Assembly: GCF_900169075.1 (NCBI RefSeq)
Contig: NZ_LT827015.1
Location: 1,750,157 to 1,814,156 of the forward strand
DNA from: Chryseobacterium phocaeense
GTDB lineage: Bacteria > Bacteroidota > Bacteroidia > Flavobacteriales > Weeksellaceae
DNA length: 64,000 bases
Direction of reading: 5' to 3'
The notes below the pieces were generated by a model. The model had not been told where the DNA came from, did no database searches, and worked only from the letters and a program-made list of their open reading frames with translations. Positions 9,031 through 18,066 of this stretch are shown here, piece by piece. The translations under genes were made by a program, and so were the position numbers. Within the stretch, counting starts at the first letter, position 1. Every line of letters starts with the position of its first letter.

Positions 9031-9646
9031 AATGGTTTTCTTTGGAAAGTATGAGTATTAAACTTTGTCTGTTAATCGTAATCATATCTCCGTTTTTAAT
9101 TTTATGTTTCTTTTGCAATGGCCTCCCATTGACAGAAACCGCGCTGTTAATAATTAGCTGATCCAGCTGTCTCAATGACAGATTCAGGCATCTCCTGATA
9201 ACCGCTGACATTCTGAGGTGAAAATCAAAAGGGTATTTTAGTTTAAATGTGACTGTTTCAGATTCGAGAAGCAGCATTTCTTTTACCGGAATCTCCTCAT
9301 GCGCTATGTCATACTCTACGCTGTCCAGATCGGCTTCTACATTATTTTTCCGTCTTAGTTCGTGAGAAAAAGCATACTGCCAGGCGATCTCACAATTATT
9401 TTCAGACATTTTAAGAAACAGATCTTTAGGTATAGACTCTGTTCTGATGCGGGAAAATACAGTCAGATTGTACCGGTTGTTACATTCTACGCATCTGTAA
9501 ATTAACCATATATCAATATTCTTTTTTTGGGCATTCAGTCTGAATTTATCACTGCATTGAAACCTGTTGCTGTCACAGTGATTGCATTTCTTTTTTAGAA
9601 GTGGGGAATTTTTGGCTTTGATTTCCCATATATATTCTGTACTCAT
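9029..9646 (-). CDS. DUF1062 protein with zinc ribbon and S4-like end
   Basis: 205 residues. Two CxxC pairs (CNHC at residues 21-24 and CVEC around 53) suggest a zinc ribbon. The C-terminal 60 residues (RQLDQLIINSAVSVNGRPLQ, then KKHKIKNGDMITI) look like an S4 RNA-binding module. The family is DUF1062 and its function is unknown. It converges on the ArsR operon and ends within that terminator. Confidence 0.75.
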   Translation of the reverse strand: MSTEYIWEIKAKNSPLLKKKCNHCDSNRFQCSDKFRLNAQKKNIDIWLIYRCVECNNRYNLTVFSRIRTESIPKDLFLKMSENNCEIAWQYAFSHELRRKNNVEADLDSVEYDIAHEEIPVKEMLLLESETVTFKLKYPFDFHLRMSAVIRRCLNLSLRQLDQLIINSAVSVNGRPLQKKHKIKNGDMITINRQSLILILSKENH

Positions 9647-10108
9647 TACGTATTCGTGCTTAATATTCTTTGTTGGATTTTTTACATATTATTCAGCAGT
9701 ACAGTTTAAATACGGCAGTAACGATTACATCTTAGAAATGAATGGCTACAAATGATACCGGTTATCGCCCGATTTATGATCAATAGGATCTCAAACAGGA
9801 ATACCGATGATAGTACGCTAAATAATAGGATTGAAATAAAAACCTGTTCAGATAGAATTATCCGAACGAAAGAATGATCAGCCTGTGGTTATAAGACTGA
9901 TCTAAGCAATAATAAGTTTAAGAGCTGTTCTCAAAACAGAATATTTACTTGGTTACAGTAAAAGTAAACATTTTTCTGAAGTTGAAACGAATATCCAGTA
10001 TATTTTCAAGATTTAAATAATCATATTTATAATCAATTATCTTTCATATTTAAATACAATTATTAATTTAGCACACAGAAATTTGAATTTAATATAACAA
10101 TATTGGGT
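9647..10108. other. 460-bp intergenic stretch
   Basis: I see no gene, hairpin or repeat of note. The sequence becomes more AT-rich towards 10108 and probably carries the promoter of the lipoprotein gene, although I find only an imperfect TAATTTAG rather than an exact -7 box. Confidence 0.5.
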
Positions 10109-10609
10109 ATGAAAAAAATAATCTTACTGGGGTCCGTATCAGTTTTCCTTATAAACTGCAATAAAAAAACGGAAACCCCTGCACCAAAGACCACTGCTGA
10201 TACAACAGCTGTAAACGAGCCGGTCATAGATACATTAGGTCCAAAATCATTCTGCTACATAGGCGTTACCGGGAAAGACAGTGTTTTTGCATCCATAGAT
10301 GATAACCTGGGTACCATCACCGGGAAAATAGCCTATAAAAATCATGAAAAAGACAGTTCAAAAGGCGATGTCACAGGTTTTAAAGCAGGAGATACGCTAA
10401 AACTGACCTATGAATTTCAATCTGAGGGAACAAAAAGCAAAAGAGACATTTTCTTCATTCAGAAGGATAATGTTTTAACGGAAGGAATCGGAGATCACAA
10501 AGAAGAAGATGGACAGTCCAGATACGCCGATGAAAAAAAGATCAGCTACAAAGATGGCCAGAAACTGGAGCCGGCAGACTGTAAACTGGTTGCAAAGGCT
10601 TTAAAGTAA
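10109..10609 (+). CDS. Small lipoprotein of unknown function
   Basis: The ATG at 10109 gives 166 residues beginning MKKIILLGSVSVFLINCNKK. The lipobox (FLINC, Cys17) is followed by a low-complexity Thr/Pro/Ala linker. A TTG two codons upstream is less likely as the start. The mature domain (KSFCYIGVTGKDSVFASIDD, LGTITGKIAYKNHEKDSSKG) resembles small beta-rich lipoproteins common in flavobacteria that I cannot name. Confidence 0.75.
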   Translation: MKKIILLGSVSVFLINCNKKTETPAPKTTADTTAVNEPVIDTLGPKSFCYIGVTGKDSVFASIDDNLGTITGKIAYKNHEKDSSKGDVTGFKAGDTLKLTYEFQSEGTKSKRDIFFIQKDNVLTEGIGDHKEEDGQSRYADEKKISYKDGQKLEPADCKLVAKALK

Positions 10610-10615
10610 GTAAAA

Positions 10616-10773
10616 GATGGAAGTCTGAAGAGGGAAGAAGGAAGTCATTGTAGTCGGGAATGAGATTACACAAGGCTTATTTAATTTTTAACCAATGAAA
10701 ATGTAATTTCAAAAAACTGTAAGTAGTTATCCGTCAAACAATAACTCCCTTCTTCCCTCTTTCAGCTTCCATC
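10616..10773. repeat. Long imperfect inverted repeat of the GGAAG family
   Basis: GATGGAAGTCTGAAGAGGGA at 10616 is mirrored by a complementary copy at 10745-10773 (arms about 29 nt with a few mismatches, loop about 100 nt). The same GATGGAAG..GGGAAG wording recurs at 61256-61520 and 61927-61953. Confidence 0.65.
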
Positions 10774-10874
10774 CTGCCTACTCCAAAACACAATATTTCT
10801 CCTCCATTTGAAATACTCTGCATGATTTTTGCTGGTACAATGTCTCAATTTGATACAACAACAAAATACTTATT

Positions 10875-11198
10875 ATGCAACATTTTCAATTTCAGCCGTT
10901 TTCAAAAAATGAACTGATAGAAGGTTTAAAGAAAACCTTTCCGCAATATAAAATTCAGACAAGCTTTGGAGCACTTCAGGTGAGAACAAGTGGTTTCACC
11001 CTAACCGGAAACGTAAAGCTCAATACCAATCCTGAAATAGGAAAGCTAAGCACTGAAACCTGCCTCGATTCAGCGGTTCTTTATCTTATTTTTTGCTTCC
11101 CGATCGGAATTTATATGATGATGAAAAAGCAGAAAGTAAAACAATTTGAAAGCGAGGTTATTGCCGGAATTAAAAAAATACTGACAGAAGAAAAATAA
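10875..11198 (+). CDS. Small hypothetical protein with one membrane segment
   Basis: 107 residues: a soluble first part (FSKNELIEGLKKTFPQYKIQ, then VRTSGFTLTGNVKLN), one hydrophobic stretch near residues 66-82 (LDSAVLYLIFCFPIGIYMMM) and a charged C-terminal helix. I do not recognise the family. An intrinsic terminator follows within 5 bp of its stop, which supports it as a real, separately transcribed gene. Confidence 0.6.
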   Translation: MQHFQFQPFSKNELIEGLKKTFPQYKIQTSFGALQVRTSGFTLTGNVKLNTNPEIGKLSTETCLDSAVLYLIFCFPIGIYMMMKKQKVKQFESEVIAGIKKILTEEK

Positions 11199-11202
11199 TC
11201 TT

Positions 11203-11236
11203 AAAGGTGGCTAAGGAATTCGAAGCCACCTTTTTT
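11203..11236 (+). terminator. Intrinsic terminator
   Basis: AAAGGTGGCT and AGCCACCTTT form a perfect 10-bp stem (11-nt loop) ending in six T. It sits between converging genes. Confidence 0.85.
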
Positions 11237-11239
11237 GTA

Positions 11240-12271
11240 TTAAAGCGCTCTTTCAATCAATTCTATAAAAGTCTCCACTGCTTCATCTCCCGTATTCCAG
11301 GAAGTAATCAGGCGAATGGCAGATGTTTTTTCATCTATTTTTTTCCAGACATAAAATTCAAATTTCTCCGACAGAATTTCAATAAGCTCATTACTGATGA
11401 TCGGGAAAATCTGATTGGTATAGGTATCAGACAGAAACTGTACTTCTTTTTCCTTCATCGCTTTTTTAATCTTCATCGCCTGCACATTCGCATGTCTTGC
11501 CAGATCAAAATACAGATCATCTTTCATCAGCTCCATAAACTGGATCCCCAGAAGACGGCCTTTGGCCAATAATGCACCTTTCTGCTTGATATTAAAAGCA
11601 AAATCCTGCTGCAAATTCTGATTATTAATAACAATAGCTTCCCCGATCAGCGCTCCGTTTTTCGTTCCACCCAGATAAAAAATATCCGTTAGTTCCGCTA
11701 CCCTTTCCAGGGTCAGATCACTGATTTCAGACGTCAATCCATGGCCCAGCCTGGCCCCGTCCATGAACAGGTACAATCCTTTTGAGCGGCAGAAATCTGA
11801 AAGTTCTTTCAGTTCTTCAGTCCCATAAACCGTCCCAAGTTCTGTAGAATTTGAGATATACACCAGTTTCGGCATTACCTGGTGCGGAATATTGGTATGG
11901 CTTTCAAGAACCGGAATAATATCTGACGGTCTTAATTTTCCATCTTCCGTGTTAATGCTTAAAATTTTATGTCCGGTAGCTTCAATAGCTCCGGTCTCGT
12001 TGTTCAGAATGTGTCCCGGCGCTGCTGATATAACGCATTGATAAGGTTTCAGAACTGATGAAATTACAATAAGATTAGCCTGTGTTCCTCCGGAAACAAG
12101 ATACACCTCAGAATGTGGATTTTTAATTTTTTCTTTGATCAGTTTTTTGGCTTCCAAAGAATATTCATCCTCTCCATATCCGGCTTGCTGGTCAAGATTA
12201 TATTGTAAAAGTGCGTTGAGAATATTCGGGTGACATCCCTCTGAATAGTCGTTTTTAAATGAAAATTTCAT
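11240..12271 (-). CDS. Low-specificity L-threonine aldolase-like PLP enzyme
   Basis: 343 residues of the beta-eliminating lyase / threonine aldolase fold (aspartate aminotransferase superfamily). Visible: NDYSEGCHPNIL at the start, VSGGTQANLIVI (about 59-70), the aspartate that holds the pyridine ring in FMDGARLGHGL (about 169-179) and the PLP lysine in YLGGTKNGALIG (Lys204). It should cleave L-threonine or L-allo-threonine to glycine and acetaldehyde, though some relatives act on other beta-hydroxy amino acids. It is divergent from the MntR-like gene, 85 bp apart, and may share the operator between them. Confidence 0.82.
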   Translation of the reverse strand: MKFSFKNDYSEGCHPNILNALLQYNLDQQAGYGEDEYSLEAKKLIKEKIKNPHSEVYLVSGGTQANLIVISSVLKPYQCVISAAPGHILNNETGAIEATGHKILSINTEDGKLRPSDIIPVLESHTNIPHQVMPKLVYISNSTELGTVYGTEELKELSDFCRSKGLYLFMDGARLGHGLTSEISDLTLERVAELTDIFYLGGTKNGALIGEAIVINNQNLQQDFAFNIKQKGALLAKGRLLGIQFMELMKDDLYFDLARHANVQAMKIKKAMKEKEVQFLSDTYTNQIFPIISNELIEILSEKFEFYVWKKIDEKTSAIRLITSWNTGDEAVETFIELIERAL

Positions 12272-12324
12272 ACAGTAAAATTAAAAAAAGTTAAAATAAC
12301 AAGAGCCGGTTTTACATAATATTT

Positions 12325-12354
12325 TGTTAGATTTGTATTGAAAATCATCTAACA
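12325..12354 (+). promoter_or_regulatory. Operator/promoter of the MntR-like gene
   Basis: TGTTAGAT (12325-12332) and ATCTAACA (12347-12354) form a perfect inverted repeat with a 14-bp spacer. The -7 box TAGATTTG (12328-12335) overlaps the left arm and the start codon lies 3 bp after the right arm, so a bound dimer would cover the transcription start. Autoregulation is likely. Confidence 0.7.
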
Positions 12355-12356
12355 TT

Positions 12357-13010
12357 TTGAGAACAACATTAACAGAAGAGAATTATCTGAAGGCTTTGTT
12401 TCATTTAGTTGACCATGAAGGGAAAGTGACCATCAATGAACTCAGCAAATTTCTGAACGTGAAAATGCCCAGCGTGAATAACATGATGAAGAAATTTGCA
12501 GATAAAAAATGGGTTATTTATGAAACATACAAGCCACTGGTCGTTACAGATAGTGGAAGACGTGAAGCCGCACTGGTGGTCCGCAAACACAGGCTTACCG
12601 AAATGTTTCTTGTGAAAAAAATGAATTTCGGATGGGAAAATGTCCACGAAATTGCAGAACAGCTGGAGCATGTGCATTCGCAGGTATTTTTTGATAAAAT
12701 GGATGAAATCCTTGATTATCCTAAATTTGATCCGCACGGCGAACCCATCCCCGACAAAGACGGAAATATTATCTCACAGGATCTGCAGAAACTGAGTGCC
12801 TGTAAACCCGGAGAAACTGTGGTTTTCGCCTCCGTTACGCTTTCGGACGACGGTTTCCTGAGCTATCTGAACGAAAGAAAGCTGCTTCTGAACACCCGAA
12901 TCAAAATTATAAAAATTGAAGATTTTGATAAATCCATGACCATAGAAATTGATAATCATAAAGAAATCCTCAGTAAAAAAGCGACGGAAATTATATTGGT
13001 CAATAGGTAG
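12357..13010 (+). CDS. MntR/DtxR-family metal-dependent repressor
   Basis: 217 residues read from a TTG at 12357 (MRTTLTEENYLKALFHLVDH). No ATG lies between the promoter and residue 36, and the helix-turn-helix homology begins at once, so TTG is the best start. Domains: winged helix (KVTINELSKFLNVKMPSVNN), metal-binding dimerisation domain (VRKHRLTEMFLVKKMNF, EHVHSQVFFDKMDEIL, with His/Glu ligands) and a C-terminal FeoA/SH3-like domain from about 145. It senses Mn(II) or Fe(II) and should repress metal uptake and probably itself. Confidence 0.88.
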   Translation: MRTTLTEENYLKALFHLVDHEGKVTINELSKFLNVKMPSVNNMMKKFADKKWVIYETYKPLVVTDSGRREAALVVRKHRLTEMFLVKKMNFGWENVHEIAEQLEHVHSQVFFDKMDEILDYPKFDPHGEPIPDKDGNIISQDLQKLSACKPGETVVFASVTLSDDGFLSYLNERKLLLNTRIKIIKIEDFDKSMTIEIDNHKEILSKKATEIILVNR

Positions 13011-13177
13011 AAAACTATTCATGGAGCTGTACCATTAATCTTATCATTATTTCTCATGGTTTCATCCAGGAAACCAGTTTCTGCAAGGAAATCCATCGTA
13101 TAAAACATAGGTCGTAACAGTAATTTTGCATGGTCAAACAGAGCAGAATACAATGTTCTGCCATAAAACCAGAAACA

Positions 13178-13708
13178 ATGAATAAGATGATGTTCAAATC
13201 AATGAGAACGGCCAGCTTTGCCTTTAAAGGGATTTTCCTCCTACTTTTAACCTCCTTTGTTTTATTTTCCTGTGATAATAATGACTCTGAAACTCCGCAG
13301 ATCAATACCGATCAGGCCAATATTCAGGTGGTCAACACCATGTTTGCCGCTTTTGGAAAAGGAGATGTCAAAGGAATGCAGCAAACCGTATCCGAAAATA
13401 CCGTGTGGAATTATAATGGCACCTCCCCGATTCCCTACAATGGCACGTACACAGGAAAAGAAGGCATTGCAGATTTTGTCAGCAATATTTTTTCAAGCGT
13501 GGATGTTCTGAGCTTTAAGGTCAACAAAATGGTTGCCGGAGATCATAATACTGTTGTGGCACTTGGTGAAGAAACCCAGAAAATAAAAAGCAACGGAAAA
13601 ATGCTTACTCAAAGCTGGGTCCAGGTCTACACAGTAGAAAACGGACTGATTACACGGATGGAAGAATACGCCAATACAGCGGTTGCCGCCGAACTGTTTA
13701 AAAACTGA
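13178..13708 (+). CDS. SnoaL-like (NTF2-fold) lipoprotein
   Basis: Started at the ATG at 13178 (176 residues); the frame is open to 13130 but the added residues are polar and do not extend the signal. The signal FKGIFLLLLTSFVLFSC ends in a lipobox cysteine. The mature part is a SnoaL-like fold: MFAAFGKGDVKGMQQTVSEN, then WNYNGTSPIPYNGTYTGKEG, and the C-terminal WVQVYTVENGLITRMEEYAN. Enzymes and carriers share this fold, so the substrate is open. A terminator follows. Confidence 0.78.
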   Translation: MNKMMFKSMRTASFAFKGIFLLLLTSFVLFSCDNNDSETPQINTDQANIQVVNTMFAAFGKGDVKGMQQTVSENTVWNYNGTSPIPYNGTYTGKEGIADFVSNIFSSVDVLSFKVNKMVAGDHNTVVALGEETQKIKSNGKMLTQSWVQVYTVENGLITRMEEYANTAVAAELFKN

Positions 13709-13728
13709 TTTCTCAAGCCGAAAAAAAT

Positions 13729-13762
13729 AAGGGATTCCTGCCTGGCAAGAATCCCTTTTTAT
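13729..13762 (+). terminator. Bidirectional intrinsic terminator
   Basis: AAGGGATTC and GAATCCCTT form a perfect 9-bp stem with an 11-nt loop, followed by T-rich sequence and preceded by an A-run. It can end both the SnoaL gene and the tss genes that converge on it. Confidence 0.8.
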
Positions 13763-13785
13763 TTGCAAATGTTTTTAAACAAAAA

Positions 13786-14925
13786 TTAATCTAAAACACT
13801 CCAGCCTCTTTTCGGATTGGTGTTTGAAGAAACTTCCTGCTCGTTAACGATGATGTTTTCTTTTCTCTGACCGATATAATCAAGCTCGCTTAATTTGGAG
13901 AAAATAATTTCCAGGCTGCGAAGCATCTGCTGAATGTATAATAAAGGTTCTCCGCAATTGTGGTGGTCATAATTGGTCTCTGCTACAATGGAAAGCTGAT
14001 TTAGTAATGTATGAGGTGCAATTTCACTCCATTCCAAACTATAGTTCAGCATTTCTTCCAGTTCCGCAGGTACCAGAAGCTGGGTAGAATTATACAGGTG
14101 AAGAGCCAGTCTCGCAAAAGACTCGATCAGAAATACAGGCGGCTGCCATGGGATAATATTCCTGAACTGGAAATACATATCCCCAAAGGTATTCACCATA
14201 GTAGTACACAAAAATTTAACGTTCTGTGCCAATGCCGTATTCTGGTTCTTATGAGATGCTTTCTGAATAATTTTAAATGCGTATTGTTGTAGGTTTCCTA
14301 TAGATTTCGCATAGCTGTTGTAATAATCAATCAGTACCGGATGGCTCTGAATGGAAGTACAAGGCGGAATAAAATTAGAATCTACCTGGGCAATATTGGC
14401 TTTCAGATCTACCTTCCCGATAATCAGATAATTTCCTCCGGAATAGCTGCTGTTCAATGAAGTCACAGGAAGCAGTTCGATATGGTGATTAGGCTGTGCA
14501 TTTGGGTGACGCGGTGGAATTTCCTCAGGGTCAATATCTCCAAAAGGCACCTTATCAAAAGGGTTTACGGAGATCAGAATGTAATAATCGCCGTCTGCCT
14601 GTTCTTCATTCATAGATTTCGCAAGAGATTTCACGCTGACCCTTCTGTCACTCAAATCGATACGGTAACCCGCCATAGTGATGGCGCTGCATCTTTTGAT
14701 CACAAGCTGCACATCATTCGTAGCCGTGTTGTGTACATCAAAAATAGTTTTATCCGTAAATTCGTTGGAAATAGGCAGAAGTCCATAATTATATGTGTTG
14801 ATCCCAAGTGAGCTGGAATCTCTGATGGTGTCAATTAAAAAATTATCCTGATCATTAAGGTGTCTCTGGGATACTTTCATCCCGTCTACCCAATTGATCG
14901 CAAAATGTTTTATAGGCTGTATCAT
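13786..14925 (-). CDS. tssK: Type VI secretion baseplate subunit TssK (subtype iii)
   Basis: 379 residues. The opening INWVDGMKVSQRHLNDQDNF followed by NYGLLPISNEF is the hallmark of TssK (the NW..GM..S..H pattern). TssK trimers link the baseplate to the membrane complex. It lacks the longer C-terminal receptor-binding region of proteobacterial TssK, as in Bacteroidetes T6SS-iii. It is last in a three-gene minus-strand set (tssG, tssN, tssK) with only 27 bp to tssN, so probably one operon. No other T6SS genes are in the window. I identify it by pattern, without a database search. Confidence 0.72.
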   Translation of the reverse strand: MIQPIKHFAINWVDGMKVSQRHLNDQDNFLIDTIRDSSSLGINTYNYGLLPISNEFTDKTIFDVHNTATNDVQLVIKRCSAITMAGYRIDLSDRRVSVKSLAKSMNEEQADGDYYILISVNPFDKVPFGDIDPEEIPPRHPNAQPNHHIELLPVTSLNSSYSGGNYLIIGKVDLKANIAQVDSNFIPPCTSIQSHPVLIDYYNSYAKSIGNLQQYAFKIIQKASHKNQNTALAQNVKFLCTTMVNTFGDMYFQFRNIIPWQPPVFLIESFARLALHLYNSTQLLVPAELEEMLNYSLEWSEIAPHTLLNQLSIVAETNYDHHNCGEPLLYIQQMLRSLEIIFSKLSELDYIGQRKENIIVNEQEVSSNTNPKRGWSVLD

Positions 14926-14952
14926 AGTTAATACTTTTTAAATTTTCTGTGA

Positions 14953-15855
14953 TTATGATTTGTTCAATACTCCTTCTTCCGCATGCTGGATCACTCTTTT
15001 GCAGATCACCACTTCATTTTCTGAAATGCCGTTCGCAGAGATATCCTGATCGAAATCAATATATTTTCTAAAACTGAAGAACGATTTTTTAGTATAGAAA
15101 ATCCAGTAATAAGGCTCCTTATCTATGTCCGAAAGGTTAATAATAGAACTCGGATTTTTATGGTTATAATCGTCCACTACCCTGTAGAACCAGTCTCCGA
15201 AGGTTACTCCGGTAGGCAGTGTTTTGGCTTTAATTCTGAACCTGTTTGAATCTTCAAGATTTTTACTCAGCTCTACATTCAGTACCATCAGTCTGTCGAA
15301 ATCTGCCCCTTCAAAATCCGGAAGCTTCTGATCCGGAGAATATCTCCATGTTTTATAGATATCAAAAGGTATGCTGATAAACTGAACATAGCAGTAATAA
15401 AATACCATGGGAACCACAAAAATCGAGATACTTGTAGCGGCCATTACCGGATATCCCAGCCCTTTGCTTATCCAGCCGAAGATCAGAGTAAATAAAAATC
15501 CTCCGAAAGCCATACAGGTTAATGAAAGTATTGATTCAAACAAAATGCTCATTCCTAAAGAGTCAATATGCTTCCTGAAATACCTGTGCAGTAAATTGAC
15601 ATGTATGATCCCAAAAATAAGATAAAACACCTGGGCGATAAGATACCAGTATGGATTAAAAAGATTTTCGGCAAAACCAAAAATCCCCGGCAAAGCCAGA
15701 CATAAGCTGCACAGAAGAAAGTAAATAATCACCACTTTCATCTTGATCGCAGGTTTGTTTTTTCTGATCAACCCCAGAATAAACATCATGATTACCGCGA
15801 TTAAAGGCATTAAAATATACCTTAAAAAAATACCTTTTACTGAAGAAATTTCCAT
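14953..15855 (-). CDS. tssN: TssN-like membrane protein of T6SS subtype iii
   Basis: 300 residues. The N-terminal half has about five membrane segments (YILMPLIAVIMMFILGLI, MKVVIIYFLLCSLCLALPGI, WYLIAQVFYLIFGIIHVN, SILSLTCMAFGGFLFTLIFG and SISIFVVPMVFYYCYVQFI). The C-terminal half is a soluble domain (LPTGVTFGDWFYRVVDDYNH, then EPYYWIFYTKKSFFSFRKYI). This matches TssN, which is confined to Bacteroidetes T6SS-iii and is thought to help replace the TssJLM membrane complex. Its place beside tssK and tssG supports the call. Confidence 0.7.
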   Translation of the reverse strand: MEISSVKGIFLRYILMPLIAVIMMFILGLIRKNKPAIKMKVVIIYFLLCSLCLALPGIFGFAENLFNPYWYLIAQVFYLIFGIIHVNLLHRYFRKHIDSLGMSILFESILSLTCMAFGGFLFTLIFGWISKGLGYPVMAATSISIFVVPMVFYYCYVQFISIPFDIYKTWRYSPDQKLPDFEGADFDRLMVLNVELSKNLEDSNRFRIKAKTLPTGVTFGDWFYRVVDDYNHKNPSSIINLSDIDKEPYYWIFYTKKSFFSFRKYIDFDQDISANGISENEVVICKRVIQHAEEGVLNKS

Positions 15856-15910
15856 TCGATTTTTTTACAATTTTAGACTATGTTGATCGTTGTAAATATA
15901 ACAAATTATT

Positions 15911-16852
15911 TTAGAGGAAGGTAGAATATCCGAGACGGCTGGCATTTCTTTCATCATCTTCAAGACTGAATGAATACTCCTGTTTCTCCGTAACAAAATT
16001 CTCTTCCACATCTACCGTTACCGGAAGAAAATAATCATACAGGGCCTTCAGAACTTTCCTGAACGGGCTTCCCGGGATATACTTTTTCATTTCCGTATAA
16101 GGAATGGGGCCGATATTGACTACCCAGTTCCGTTGTCCGTCCATATGTTTTCCACTAGGAATATACGTCACTCCCAGCCTGGAATTCCCCAGCAGCATAG
16201 AATCGTCGTTTCTTTCAATTCTGTCTATAATATTCGGGGCAAAAGTAATTTCTACCGGTACCTGCAGAAAAGCAGTAATGCATCTTTCAAACCATCTTTT
16301 ATCCCCCCTGATCTGGTGAAAAAATGGCAGAATATAGATAAAAATATAGGCGCTCTGCTCGTCAAGCATTTTTACCAGAGGCCAGAGTTCACTTACGGTA
16401 TCCAGAAGGGTGTCCGTGTTACTTGAAATATCGAATTCAGATTCTTTAAGCAGTGAACTGATTTCGGTAAAAAATACTTCCAGCTCAAAAGGCCGGAAAA
16501 ACTTTCGCGCATCATCTTCCACCTTTTTCTGCTTGCGGATCTCTCGGACTACCGTATCTACATTCTTTCTGGAAGCTCCTAAAGACGGGGGATGAAACAA
16601 CCCTTCAGGGAGATAGTCATAGATACCTTCCCTGTATGTTTCTATCGTAAAAACTTCCTCATCAAATCCCAGGTAGCTGCTTGAAATGCTTTTGATATCC
16701 TTCAGATAAGCACGGTCATTGATCCCGATTCTTTCTATAAATATATTGCTTACAGCACGGTGATACTTCAAAAGATTAACGGCCACAGCCTCTGCCTTGA
16801 AGTCCGTCTGCAGCTTATTGTAATACATGTCTACAATATTATTCTCATACAT
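15911..16852 (-). CDS. tssG: Type VI secretion baseplate protein TssG-like
   Basis: I start at the ATG at 16852 (313 residues): it has AGGA eight bases upstream and begins MYENNIVDMYYNKLQTDFKA, while the frame upstream to 16975 reads as untranslated leader. The C-terminal part (DDSMLLGNSRLGVTYI, then RNWVVNIGPIPYTEMKKYIP and a hydrophobic SPFRKVLKALYDYF) has the TssG pattern LG....G..v.d....f.l.iGp...... ..lP. TssG pairs with TssF in the baseplate wedge. The gene is 55 bp upstream of tssN. An imperfect -7 box (TATCTTTA on the minus strand, 16877-16884) may be its promoter. Confidence 0.62.
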   Translation of the reverse strand: MYENNIVDMYYNKLQTDFKAEAVAVNLLKYHRAVSNIFIERIGINDRAYLKDIKSISSSYLGFDEEVFTIETYREGIYDYLPEGLFHPPSLGASRKNVDTVVREIRKQKKVEDDARKFFRPFELEVFFTEISSLLKESEFDISSNTDTLLDTVSELWPLVKMLDEQSAYIFIYILPFFHQIRGDKRWFERCITAFLQVPVEITFAPNIIDRIERNDDSMLLGNSRLGVTYIPSGKHMDGQRNWVVNIGPIPYTEMKKYIPGSPFRKVLKALYDYFLPVTVDVEENFVTEKQEYSFSLEDDERNASRLGYSTFL

Positions 16853-17195
16853 AGTGTTTCCTGTGATTATGACTTGTAAAGATAATATATCTCGTAAGTT
16901 TGAAAAAATAATTTGGCTATAATTTTCGTTTAAAAATACTAATTTATTGACATTAAAAGGAATAATCTGCGACAAATTCCGTAAAAATACGGTAATACTG
17001 CTTTTCAGATGATTTCGGACGCCGGATTAAGCGATTAAAGCTTATCTCTGTTATTCAGTTACTTATCTTTATTAAGTGCTTATTTTTAAGTTCTATAGTA
17101 TTTTATACGCTTTCTGCGCTATTGAGATTAAATTTTATTAACAGTCTTTCGGCAAGAAAATGATCATTATTGATACAGGTTCCGAAACAGGGCCG

Positions 17196-17203
17196 TATCT
17201 TTG
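17196..17203 (+). promoter_or_regulatory. -7 box (TATCTTTG) of the S1/P1 nuclease gene
   Basis: Exact TAnnTTTG match, with TTG at 17170-17172 (23 bp upstream, slightly long). It places the transcript start near 17210 and so argues for translation from 17227. Confidence 0.55.
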
Positions 17204-17226
17204 CAGCTTATAAAATGTTATTTATA

Positions 17227-18018
17227 ATGAAAAGTATTTATTCTAAAATTCTGATTTTAGCATTCATTTCATCTTCACTCTATTCTTATGCATGGGGATT
17301 GACGGGTCACAGGGTAATTGCGGAGATCGCAGAAAACCATTTATCCGGAAAAGCAAGAAGAGAGATCAGAAAAATAATGGGTAAGGAACGTCTTGCCTAT
17401 TGGGCTAACTGGCCGGATTTCATCAAATCTGATACTACAGGAGTCTGGAAACAGGCTTCAACATGGCATTATGTAAATATTGATCCGCAGGTGGATTTTA
17501 AAAATTTTGACCAGAATCTGAAAATGCAGTCAGGACCAAGCCTTTATACACAGGTAAACATATTGTCCAGCCAGATCAAAAATGAAAAAACATCTGAAAA
17601 AGACAGAAAAATTGCCCTGATCTTCCTTATTCATATGATGGGAGACCTTGCCCAGCCGCTTCACGTAGGAAGAGCTGAGGACCTTGGAGGGAACAAAATC
17701 AATGTTACGTATTTCGGGGACAAAACCAATCTTCATTCCGTATGGGACGGGAAACTGGTAGATTCACAGAAATACAGTTACACGGAATATGCCAGCCTGC
17801 TGGACATCAAATCCAAAGATGAAGTAGCAAAGATTCAGTCCGGAACTCTGGAAGACTGGTTGTACGATTCTCATCAGATCGCCAATAAAATCTATGCACA
17901 GACTCCTGACGGATCGAAATTATCATACGACTACCAGTACAAATTCAATGAAACCCTTGAAAGACAGCTTCTTTACGGAGGTCTGAGACTGGCAAAGGTA
18001 CTTAATGATTTGTTTTAA
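17227..18018 (+). CDS. S1/P1-type nuclease
   Basis: 263 residues from the ATG at 17227 (MKSIYSKILILAFISSSLYS signal). Cleavage before Trp23 would leave WGLTGHRVIAEIAE as the mature N-terminus. In this family the free N-terminal Trp is itself a zinc ligand, so the predicted cleavage fits. The other ligands are visible: WANWPDFI, STWHYVNID and the HMMGDLAQPLHVGRAEDLGG block, then TNLHSVWD. It is a trinuclear-zinc enzyme that cuts single-stranded DNA and RNA and 3'-nucleotides, acting in the periplasm or outside. It stands alone and is followed by a terminator with a UUCG loop. Confidence 0.9.
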   Translation: MKSIYSKILILAFISSSLYSYAWGLTGHRVIAEIAENHLSGKARREIRKIMGKERLAYWANWPDFIKSDTTGVWKQASTWHYVNIDPQVDFKNFDQNLKMQSGPSLYTQVNILSSQIKNEKTSEKDRKIALIFLIHMMGDLAQPLHVGRAEDLGGNKINVTYFGDKTNLHSVWDGKLVDSQKYSYTEYASLLDIKSKDEVAKIQSGTLEDWLYDSHQIANKIYAQTPDGSKLSYDYQYKFNETLERQLLYGGLRLAKVLNDLF

Positions 18019-18066
18019 AAGTTGACAGTTGCTGGTTGACAGTTGATCACCAGGCTGATGTAATAT

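Noticed and set aside
11207..11572. A 121-codon plus-strand frame antisense to the threonine aldolase gene
   Set aside because: It starts inside a terminator and is the complement of a well-conserved coding region.
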